Shown here one piece after another: positions 39,601 to 51,600 of a stretch of DNA of 64,000 bases (position 1 is its first letter; each line of letters begins with the position of its first letter). Made by a program: the position numbers and the translations under genes. This DNA is from Siphonodentalium dalli. Lineage: Eukaryota > Mollusca > Scaphopoda > Gadilida > Siphonodentaliidae. The notes below the pieces were generated by a model. That model was not told the DNA's origin and did no database searches. It saw only the letters and a program-made list of their open reading frames with translations. The DNA lies in the NCBI GenBank assembly GCA_032622095.1, contig CP136061.1, positions 129,036,754-129,100,753 on the forward strand, given 5' to 3'.

Positions 39601-42600
39601 CTGCCTAACGTCGTTAGAGATGGGTGGTTATGCCATCGGTCTGCACACTTGGCGACCTGGGTTCGACCATCCTGAGAGGTATTCAACCATTTTACTGTTC
39701 TCGGGTTGGGATGTGTTCAACTTCTTGCTTTATAAGTGGTTGCTTCTTTCCATGTTCCATCCAGCTCTTTCATGGTCACGGGCTTTGCTGGAGAATGTCT
39801 ATAGTCATTCATATCACTAGATTAGTATATGACTCTCGCCCTTTCATTTTCCTGACTTTTTAAGACGTGTTCTGGACTGGTTCGGGTGCTCGATAGGGTA
39901 AATATTTACATCTCGATTTGGGACGCAAGAATCAGAGATAACCAAGCATACATGCTTTATCTCCGACCTCGCTGTGTTTCCGTAATAGATACGAATGATA
40001 TATATTTTGTCTTCAGGTTGCTTTCAGTGCTAACTCAACATGGATTTCACTTTTGTTGTCCAGTCATACATAGATGAGTCCATTATCCATGGTTCGACAT
40101 ATGCTCAATTTCAGAACACTGTTGACATGAGGTCTAGTTCAGCACCCCACTCGGTCCTTTGCTGATCTCAGCGATTGCCAATGCAGGATAATGTTGCACC
40201 TGTGGGGCAGCATATGAATCGTGTTGGGCACAATTCATAAAGTTTCATTACATACCTGCCATCGGTTTCTGCTGGTTTTGGGCTTGTGCCACAATCCTGA
40301 TGCATCGTTAGTCCAATTTTTGTTTTTGTGGATTTCCACCTTAACGACATTGGAATTTCGGTTCCTGGCTGCCTTTCTGTCATGGATTCAGTAGCCTGTG
40401 ATTGGTCAGTTGGGTTTAACTGTGTTGGTGGGCATTTCCACATTTGGGAACGTCATCGGGGAAAAATGTCATGGCTTATTACATCTTAGTCGGTCATATC
40501 TCGAACTCCAGGCTTCAAACTAAGTTTTCTGCTGTGAAACTCCAATTCTGAGCCCTGTTCTTCATACGGCCTGAGCCTTGCAACGTATGTCTGTGTAATA
40601 CCCATTCGCTTCCCGGTCAGGCTATTGGTTAATGATACCTCCTCCTTATCGACAATGGCATGTCTCCAATTAGTTGGTGTCGGGCCCTTTCTTGGGAGCT
40701 TGCAGCTGGTTTTTCATCGGGCTCTCATCGTGTACTGGGACACGGCCCAACCCACTCAAGATTTGGGTCGGGGGTTGGTTCTATTGTTTTTAAGGGGGGG
40801 TGTTACCCGTACCTTTCCCGGCAAGTACTCGGCTGATACATTATTAGCCCTAAGTTCCGATGCGAATGTCGTATCCATCTCCAGGTCTTCTGAAGCTATT
40901 TACTTTACTTGCAGGGGTCTTAAACTCTTAAGTGGCCACTTTTTGTTCGTTTGTGAGTGCTGACAGGTATTAGTTTAGGATGGAATATTACATTGGCTTA
41001 TGGTCCTATTGTGCATGTGTGTATATATATATATATGTATATACATATATATCTATATGTCTGTGCATGTGTTTGTATATATTGTAGGTTATCAGGTCAA
41101 TCCAGTTCTTTGATTCAGATGCATAGCGGTGTTTTTGTTTCCTCGTGGCCTCCACCTGTTAGAAAATTCTATGCTTTACCATATAGTTCAGTGGGCAAGA
41201 TACCTTTGACGGAGATACAATATTTTCCTTAAAAAGTAAAATATATATCTCCTAGAAGTATCTTGCCCACTGAACGCTGAGCTCCCTCCCAGGGTTTCGC
41301 ACCCACCCCGCTCACGAGGAATGTCCTACTGGGGATAAAAAATATGGCGATTCCTTCACTACGTGTCAGAAATCACGTGATTACACGGGTCATGAACATG
41401 ACAGAAGATATGTACCATAGATTTTCGTACGTTTTTTTCAACTCGGAGAGTTAACCCCTCCTACTTGGGATAATATACCATATAGTTCAGTGGGCAAGAT
41501 ACTTCTAGGAGATATATGTTTTACTTTTTAAGGAAAATATTGTTTTCAGGTGTATATACGCAGTACAAGTCTTTCTTGTCCAAAGAGAAAACTATTCTCA
41601 AAAGGCTGATGAAGGTGAGTTGATGTAGAGGGCTACAGACTTCACTTACATACATGAGTGATGTGTGGCCTGTGCACTATAAGAAAGGGGCTCTTTTAGA
41701 TTAGTCAGTAAGGTGAATAGCGAATTAGGCCATCCGAACCATTCCAGTTCTGGTTCGAATCTCGATAGGAACAGAAATTTGGTTCACACAAGGGTATGGT
41801 CTTGTATCCTGGCAAGTTTGTTAATTGCTTACCGATGGTCAGTGGAGTGATTTCCCTGGTGAAAACCTTTTGCACAGTCTTTCCTCCACAAGAAAACTGC
41901 CTATTATATGTCCTATCGGCTGACACAACAATAATTAACGATAAAAGCAATCTAGACAACTGTTGTCCCATGACGAAAAAATCAGTTAAATGCAAAATTG
42001 AGAATCCCACATTTAACATAATCTCCTGTTGCAGTTATGTTTCTATATCCATATTATATATCCCTACGTTCCTCAAAAATTATTTTATTTTATTGTGTTG
42101 CGAGTTTGTCCGATTCTTTGTACCTCAGTTGTGTTCCTTAGTTTCTCTATTTTTAGCAATTTCATGACCGCTGTAGCATGATAACATGAACAAACTTAAA
42201 CTGATTCCATTCATATTTCGTATATGTATCTTTCACACCAATATCTTGATAGATTTTGAAAACCAGATTTGTCCGATATGTTTTTGTACCTGAGTTATGA
42301 CTCCTTAGTTTGTCCATTTTTAGCTCAACTTTACTTTGTAAAGTGTGAGCTATTGCCATGGCTTTGTTGTCCGTCGTCCGTGTGTGCGTGTGTGTGTGTG
42401 TGATGCGTCAACAATTTCCTTTAGCACGGGCTACAGGTCATACCTTTGGTCGGATCATTATAAAATTTGTCATAGCTATTGACATGTAGATGGGAACGAG
42501 TCATTTTTGGGTCATTCGGGTTAAAAACATGGCCGCCAGTGGCCATCTTGGATTTCAAAATTAAATCCATTAGCACGGGCTACAGGTCCTACTGTTCGTC

Positions 42601-45600
42601 TGATCATCATGAAATTTGTCATGGATGTTAATATTGACATGTAGATGGGAACAAGTCATTTTGGGGTCGTTCGGCCAAAAAACATGGCTGCCAGCAGCCA
42701 TTTTGGATTTTACTCTTTGCATGACTAAATTGTTTGACACGGGCTACAGGTCCTACCTTTGATCGAATCATTATGAAATTTGTCATGGATGTTAACAATG
42801 ACATATAGATGGGAACGAGTCATTTTAGGGTCGTTCGGCCATAAAACATGGCTGCGGGAAGCCATCTTGGATTTTACTCTTTGCATGACTAAATCCTTTG
42901 GCACGGGCTACAGGTCGTACCTTTGGTCGGATCATTATGAAATTTGTCATGGCTTTTGACATTGACATCTAGATGGGAACGAGTCATTTTGGGATCATTT
43001 GGCCAAAAAACATGGCCGCCAGCAGCCTATGTGGATTTTACTCTTTGCATGACTAAATCTTTTGGCACAGACTACAGGTCATACCTTTGTTCGGATCATT
43101 ATGAAATTTGTCATGGCTGTTGACATTGACATATAGATGGGAACAAGTCATTTTGGGGTCATTCGGCAAAAAAACATGGCCACCAGTGGCCATCTTGGAT
43201 TTCATAATTCAATAAATTAGCACGGGCTACAGGTCGTACTGTTCGTCTGATCATCATGAAATTGATGTTAATATAGACATGTAGATGGGAACGAGTAATT
43301 TTGGGGTCGTTCCGCCAAAAAACATGTCCGCCAGCAGCCATCTTGGATTTTACTCTTTGCATGACTAAATCATTTGACACAGGCTACAGGTCGTGTCTTT
43401 TGTCGGATCATCATGAAATTTGTGATGGATGTTAACAATGACATGTAAATGGGAACGAGTCTTTTTGGGGTCATTCGGCAAAAAAACATGGCTGCCAGTG
43501 GCCATCTTGGATTTTACTCTTTGCATAACTAGGCCTTTCAACTTAACACATTCCTAATTACTCCATTGACTGTAACACAAGAAATTATTCCCTTTCAAAG
43601 TTGAGCTACAGTGTCATTGACACTTTCCTTAGTGATTCTCAGTCAGACAGATTCACACTTATGGTAAAAAAAACTTGTTTGTTTTACAGTAATAAGGTCA
43701 TTTATTGGATCATAGGGAATTTGAGTTTGCTGGGGTATTGTAGTGTGCTCAATTAATCAATCATCTATTATTCCATTAAGTTCTGCTGAAGATTTTCATG
43801 GGATTGTTTTTTTTTTCAAGCAGGGTTGTCTTGATTGAAAAATAATGTCTTGTGCATATCCAGTACTAAGGCATTTTCTTACTATGTTATTTCTTGCAGG
43901 GAATACAGTCGAAGCGGCCAGTTGAGGCGCAGAATGCTATACTGAGACGTTACTTTCTAGAACTCACCCAGAGTTTCATGATACCATTGGTAAGCAAGCA
44001 TTGAAACAGTGTGTCTGTCATTTGCAGAATGAAGTCCCCGGAGTGTGAATTTAGTGATGCTACCCCGCACAGTGGGCTAGCATTACTAATTTCACCCTCT
44101 CCCATAGCAGATGAGGCCTCAGCAGAATGAGGTTCCCAGAGGGTGAATTTGGTGATGCCAGCCCACTGTGCAGGATAGCGTCGCTAAATTCACCCTCTGG
44201 GGACCTCATTCTGCAAATGACCGACACACTATTTCAAGGCTTAATTGAATATGAGTAATTTTGCAAAACTGAACAGTGAACCTTCTGAACAATGGACATT
44301 CTAAATATGGACTGATATTTTGAACAATGGTTGTTCTGAGTAATATACCTTCTGAACAGTCGACAGACTTTTGAAACCAGATTCTCTGAGTAATGGTATT
44401 TCTAAACAATGGAACTTTGTACAATGAACCATGCGAATATTGGTTAGATTTCTGAACTACATATTTTCTGAATGCTGAATATTTTGAACAATTTACTGAC
44501 CTGAATAACAGACTTTCTGAATAATGTTCCTCCTGAAAATTTACAATGGATCTTTGAATAATGGTTTCTGAACAAGGAACGTTCTTAAAATTGTTTCTTT
44601 GGAACAACATTTCTTCTGAACAATGAACCATCTGGGTAATGATTCATGGACCTTCTAAACAATGAATCCTCACCCCTTTAAGCTCTTGTTATTTCTTTCA
44701 GGAAAGATATGTTGCCAGTTTGATGCCTTTGCAAAGGAACATTTGCCCACACAAGGTGAGTAAGATTTCATTTTATGTTATTGCAATTGGAAGCGTTGAT
44801 TCTTGTAGCGATTAGTCAGTCATAAAATTCAAGCACCCGTAGCTTGATACTTGTTAAATTAAATTACTGTATGATTTGACACAAAAACAAACAGCAATTC
44901 TAAACTAATTTACAAAATTACCACAGTCTTTGTCCACAGCAGAACAGAGTTAAAATGTTCAGGGCTCCAGGCTAATTTCTGAGGAAGCTATTTTTCTTTT
45001 CATTTTAACTCTAATGTATAAAATAGCATATTTGAGCTGAGAAGTGCAACCTGAAATATTTTCCAGATAGACAAATCATATCTCACAATATGAGAGATAT
45101 GTTCAAATTATAAAAAAGAGTGGTTTTAAAAAAAAACTTATTTTTTTTCATGTTGGTCGATAGACAGTTTGTCAGGAAATATTTTCAAAAAACACACTGC
45201 ATTATCTAGACTGTGAACCCAACTAGGGTATGCGCTCAGTCTACCATATGAAATCATGACTGTCTTTGAGAACATAAATAAAACATTTTTCATTGCATAT
45301 TTATCATATTTAAGTTTTTTTGGCAGCCATTTGCAGAACTATTTTTTGTTAGGAAATATCACTACATAATGTCTGAAAAGTATTGAGTATTATGCCTGCC
45401 AGATTATAGAAAACATGGTTGAATAATATTTATGTTGTTTTGTGTTGTTTTGGTCCTTTAACCAATAAAAAAATAGTCTGCCAAAAAACTAAAAACTGCA
45501 ATGAGAAATGTTTGATTTATTTTCTCGCAGACAGTCATGATTTAAGATGGTAGACTGAGCTCATACCCTAGTTGGGTTCATAGTCTAGATAATGCAGTGT

Positions 45601-48600
45601 CTTTTTTTTTAATATTTCATGTCAAACTGTCTTATCGACATACATGAAAAAATGGTTGTTTTTATTTTTTAAAACCATTTGTTTTCATAATTTAAACATA
45701 TCACTCATATTTTGAGGGTAAACATGTGTTGTTTTAATACTATAGCATAGATTGGTTATAAAGGATTATGATTTCTCCCTTCAAATTGATTGTTTGAAAT
45801 TGAGATTTTTTGAAAATTCATGAATGGGCCGCCTCCTTAACTCGTTTGGGACGTGATTCTTTTGAGAAAACATTACTCACAGATGAGATTGTTTTCAGAA
45901 ATGCTTACTTTTATATAATTTTATAGCAATGTATGCGTTTTATTCAATGTTGGATCAGACCATTGCCATGGCCGAATTATCCGCGTGACAACTCATACTA
46001 TATGGGTAATCATCCGTAGTCTATAAATCTTCTAGAAATTTTGGATAGATACCACCAAATTGCGACCGGTTGCCATAGCAACCTATTTTCGGAAACGTAT
46101 GAGTTTGGGGCTGTAATTTCGCCATATGACGATATGTTTGCGAAATTTCGAATAAAATATAAATCATTTTGAAGTTAAAATGATCCAGGAATATTTTGCC
46201 AACTTCTGGAACTAGCTTTGCTCGAAAATCGCCCAACACCGACAGAGGGCGCCATTCAAAATGGCCGCAAAACCCCTGTTTTCTAACGTTAAATGCTTAC
46301 TTTTATAGCATTTTATAGCAATGTAGGACTGTGCGTTTAATGCTGTGTCAGAACATTTGTCATGACAGAATTCTCCACGTGACAACTAATAATATATATA
46401 TATGGGTGATCATTCGTATTCTATAAATCTTCCAAATGTTTTGGGTAGATACCACCAAATTGCGACCGGTTGACATGGCAACAGATTTTCAGAAAATTAT
46501 GCGTTTGTGGGCTGAAATTTCGCTATACGAGATGTCTGCATACGACATTTTGAATCAAATGAAATTATTTTCCAATGAAATAGTATCCAAGAATATACTT
46601 AAATTGCCCCGCTTCTTGTTCCTTCCGCTGAAGGGATCAATATTCACCTGCCATGGTTATTGCCAACCGAAAACTTGTCTACGGCTTAGGCTGCTGAGCG
46701 CCGCCTTTTTGGAACAATGACGTCACGAATCACGGCACGCGACCCCCACGTGACGCCAAAAATAGGTTACATCTTCATGGACCCCTCACTGAGTGATCGG
46801 CCTATATTGAATACATGTTACTTATGCGCAAAACATTTAATTATAAAAGAATCATTCGCTGATAGCAAGTGCATTAAGTGGGAAACGGATATATCCATTT
46901 CCCGTCCTGTAGGTAATGTTTTGGGAAACGGATATATCCGTTTCCCATCCTAAACGAGTTAAGTAGCGTTGCAGCCATCTATTAAATTGCTGTAGTGTTA
47001 TAATCTGTATTCCAATTTCAACACAACGCAACCGATTCATCTGAACACTCATTTAGTTATTTATTTTTTATATTTTCCTTTCGATGAATTAGAACTCTAA
47101 CAATACAAAATTTAATTATACAATAAAATTACATTGTTTGATATTAATAAGCCTGATTGATATGCTATATGTGGTTTCTGACCTTTTTTAACTGGGGAAG
47201 CCAATATAATAGTGATGTAAGATTAGAACTTATAATATTTATATTGATGTTTTAATTGGAGGTCTGGAAACCTGAATACATCTTTAAAGATGCATAATCC
47301 GAATTAACGCTCCCAAATTACTATTTCTTTGGCTTCGGATGTGAAAAATATTTTATTTGAGTCGAGGAACCCACCAATCAAAGATCAGAGTGAGAATATA
47401 TCAATTTTTGAAGTCTGTTATTTCCCCGAGAAATGTAATTTTTGGGGCGGCCTGTCAAATGTTTATCAAGCCGACGGTCTCGGACCAAATTGTGAATGAA
47501 GTTGGATAACTCTAAAATCAAGTGACTAGATATCTGTTAGATATCTTGATTCTGATAACTGAAGCTGCATTTAAAAAAAATTGTTGTTGGAATCTGATGA
47601 TATGGGGACCATAAAATCGGATTGAGTACCTTTAATCTCTCTTTTCTTATAAAACATGGCAGTCAACTAGCTGTAAGACATTTAAGAAAAACATTGCTGG
47701 AAGTAGCAGCAAATATATATGTATAAATGCTAATACCAGCTGTTATGTTCCTATAGGCAGCACCAGTGTTGCGACCTTTTGACCCTGATGAATTCTTGGC
47801 GAAGGTGGAAGACTCTGGCCCACAGCTGACGTCTGGAATCAAAGGAGATTGGGTGGGACTTTACAGGTACAGTACATCAGGGTTTCCGCTAGAGTCCATA
47901 GAACCTAGAATAGGACCATGGTTTTGGCCTATCATATGTAGATTTTGAAATTACATGTCCAAAAAAGACCTTATTTCCTTGCAATAGAGAATAGTGCTGG
48001 GTGATTGTATTGGGCTATAAAATTACCACTGTAATTTGAAAATCACACCACATAACACCTGATTACTAACATATGCTATTTCCATCAATATTAAGACATT
48101 TCACTGAATTTGTCATCTATTAATTGTAGATAACCCTGGTTGTCATGGTAATATGAGATCAATCTAATCCTGAATGTGGAATTACTATTTATGAAATTGT
48201 TAAAAATGGACTATTTTATCAAAGTTAATATTCACCACACATGATTATACATTCCCATTTTCTGACAGAAACTATATTGATGGATTAATAGATTGATTTA
48301 TCGTACAGTACATACTAGCTAGAAGATAGCTAACAATATCTCAAATTCATGTTCAACCCTGTCCGCGCACATGCTATGGTTTTTCACCACATGTCAGCCA
48401 CATGGTCGTTCTCGCTAAAATCAAACTTTTGATTCAAAAAGTTATGTTTGTATTTGCCTTTGCACACCGATTCCTGATAGTTTTGCATATATGGTTTCCC
48501 TCATTTTAACAAATGTCTCTTGGCATTTGTTTCAGACAAAATTTAAATAGTCAGTGGTAAAACACAATTGGCTGCTTTCCTATTTATGATCTAATGCAAC

Positions 48601-51600
48601 TTGTGGCATTGGTGACAGGTGATCTGAAATAAAAATAAGAACTGGACCTGTACAAAACAACTCTTTTCATATTGATTTACGTTCCCTTTATTTTTTCTTG
48701 GGCACCAAAACCGGACTATTTTACAGACCCCCCCCACCTGCCTTGCGGAAACCATGAGTACACATGAACTACTTGTACCATGACCTACAAAATGGGTGAC
48801 ATCTGATATAGATATCCATCTGTGCATCTTTCTCTTTTTATTAATATCATTCAGTTGAAATGATGTTAGTTCTTATGTGGAATGTGTGAATATTCAGACA
48901 TATATTAGGCCTAGTCATTTGTTATTTGCTGTCAAAAAAATTGTACACTAGTGACATTTTATAAAGAGACTGTTCACAGTTTACCGTCCCATCGAAAACA
49001 ATTTCAGAGGACCATTGAAATGATTGGTATGCATTTATGTATCTGCCTGTTTGATACATTTAATTGTCCTGATGATTACTTGAATAACAGAATATCTGGT
49101 GCATTGTTTATATTTGAGAAGGTACATGTTAAATTTGAATTTGGGTTCTGTCTGATTATTTCTGATGGAGTTGTTCCCCTCTTTATAATTGAATATTGTT
49201 CGATGATTGTTTGAGGAGTTACACCCCTTTTACAATTTTATTTTGAGCATATGCAGTTGTTTTTCTATGTCCAGTTGATAACTTCAGTTCAAATCAGTTC
49301 AAATGATGAAATATCATGAGGTGCAGTTCATTTCTGCCAAGATTATGATTATATGCTGTTTACAATAATATGTGAATTTTTCATGAGAATTAATTAAATA
49401 CACCTCTCACTATATATGTCAAGTTAAAATCATAAGAGCTATAAGATATCTGTTCTTACTTGAAATACTGTAGTTTATTCATCTAATTATGAACAATTAT
49501 TATACAACCCAACTCAATAAATTAATAAACTAAATAGATTTTGGTAGCTCTATGAGTACGCAAATATTGTTGGATCCATTATATGGCTACTAGTATTACA
49601 TGTACCTTCTGAAGGTGCTCACATTTCACAATCTAAATACCTCTATATCATTACATCACATTTGTTCACCACAACATTCTTTAATTTTATTTTGTGTTGT
49701 TTGTCCCCAAATGTCTAATTATACCCCCTTTTTTTAAAAAGGAAGAGGGGTATACTGTTTTGCGACTGTCCATCCATCCATCTGTCCGTCCGATGTCTGT
49801 TCAAGCCATAACTTGAACAGTAATGCTCGGCTCTCAATGAAATTTGGTATGGATGTTCACCACTATGAGGACATTTAATGGAATGTTCAATCGTTTTGTT
49901 TTGGTTTTTCATTCTGTAGTTATTCATCTTTGTTTATATGAAAATGCTGATTTTGTTTGGGTCCATCTGCCTGAGGATATCAGTCATAGGTTATAGATAT
50001 GCCCAGACTAGGTGGTATGCCACAAGGGGGTATGCACCGGACGACAGTCCATCTCTTGTTGTTATTATGTTTATTATATTTTTGGTATATAATCCTGTTG
50101 TATCAACCAAATAAATCATTGAATTATATTTTTGCAGGAAGTTTTTCCGCTCGGTGAATTTCCAAGGATGGTATAACCAAAGGCAAAAAGAAGTGAATCA
50201 GAAGTTAAAAGTTCTTCATTTAGAGGCATTGTGTGAAGCGGTATGTAATTTTGTTGTAGCTATCTTCTTATTTCCAGTGTTTTAGCATATGAAAGCACAG
50301 GCACCACTGAGAGCACTAAAAGAACTCAAAAGCTATCTGTGTTGTGTATCAAGAGCATGATAGATACAAGATAGAGTTATGCCACTTGCATCAGTAAACC
50401 AACGAAATGCTATAGACCCGTCATTTTTCAGATACAATTCCCCAGTCATATAATAAATTGCAATAAAGGGTGTGAAACACTCTTATGGGGTATGAAGATG
50501 TCCTGTAAGCATAATTCTACACATGTAGTGACATGTATAACATTTTCATGAAAACTCAGTGGAATTATTCTCTTTTATTTATTAATATGATTTTGTTTGG
50601 GCTGAATGTAGTGGGAAATGTTAAATTTATATTTAAAAAAATATTAAATATTTGTGGTAGTTTAATTGATGAGTTTTCAGGAAACTTTTCAAAAGCGATG
50701 GTTGAATTTTACAGACTTCAGAAGAAGGTAGTTTAGTTAGTTGATACACAATGTAAATCATTACAATCAGCTCATAACATAAATAGTTCAAACATTTGCT
50801 GTGAGCTCCAAACATGCATTCAAATGATATATATTCTTTGTGTGAAAAATGTATTAATTTAACCCTTCCATGACAGGAGCTTCCTGAAATGTTGATAAAA
50901 CCCTGTGCCAATGTATTCTCTTATATATGCAAGTCTCCAATAGGGAACCTTGCATATATAAGAGAATGCATTGGCCTAACAACATTTATCTTGACCTTGT
51001 AAGCAGGTGCATTCTCTTATCTATGTGAGGCTTCCTCTGGGCGACTCGCATATACAAAGAGAATGTATTGGCACAGGGTTTTTAATGCTCCACCCAGGCC
51101 TCAGCTCACAAGGCGACTCAGGCGAGATTTTCGCCTTACTGTCGCTGACTTCGCCCTATCGTCGCTCTAAGGCGAAATCGAAGTCGCCTTCAATTTTAAG
51201 TAATTTTTTTTTTTTTTTTTTTCTTAATTTTTTTTTCTAGTTTTTTTCCCAGACATGTCCGTATATAGATGAATTGTGGCGGCCATCCCAAAAAGAAACG
51301 GACGATGCAGAGACAAAGTCCCAAGTGTTTAAAATAAAATATGACCTAGTATTTTGTGTTGTTATTCAGTCGCCGTTGTTCCCTTTGCGGCAATGAATGT
51401 TAATCACGAATGTTTTGACACGCTGAAAACACGATGAGATGTTAGCAACTTAGCATCTGTGTTGTTATTGACCATCGTGAGTGTCACAAATAATGTTTTA
51501 ATTAACTTAAAAGACCGCTGTCCCGCATTTCAGATATAAAACAAATACGACATTATTAGAGTATGTACCAGGCGCTTCGGAAGTTCGTTTCGGTAACGCG

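Larger units (their letters stand above)
32386..41502. mobile_element. composite 9.1-kb insertion complex bounded by a 171-bp inverted repeat
   Basis: 32386-32556 (GTATCTTGCCCACTGAACTA ... CACGTGATTTCTGACACGTAG ... CCATATTTTT) is mirrored nearly base for base at 41332-41502. Between the arms lie GC-richer segments (33.2-34.8 and 39.2-41.0 kb) and the 4.36-kb foldback element. A third copy of the outermost 40 bp sits at 41178-41218. No transposase domain could be recognised; superfamily unknown. Confidence 0.65.

Noticed and set aside
41690-41775. Functional tRNA gene
   Set aside because: A- and B-box-like blocks are present but no consistent acceptor or anticodon stem can be formed.
41796-42167. 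123-codon plus-strand frame
   Set aside because: Lies in an intron between two certain DENND6 exons and has no family similarity or splice support.
42423-43530. CRISPR-like regular repeat array
   Set aside because: Units are about 160 bp, diverged throughout, with no short constant repeat and unique spacer pattern; the genome is eukaryotic.
47757-47764. Alternative acceptor GCAG for the 47757 exon
   Set aside because: It would remove 4 bases and break the frame that joins the flanking exons.
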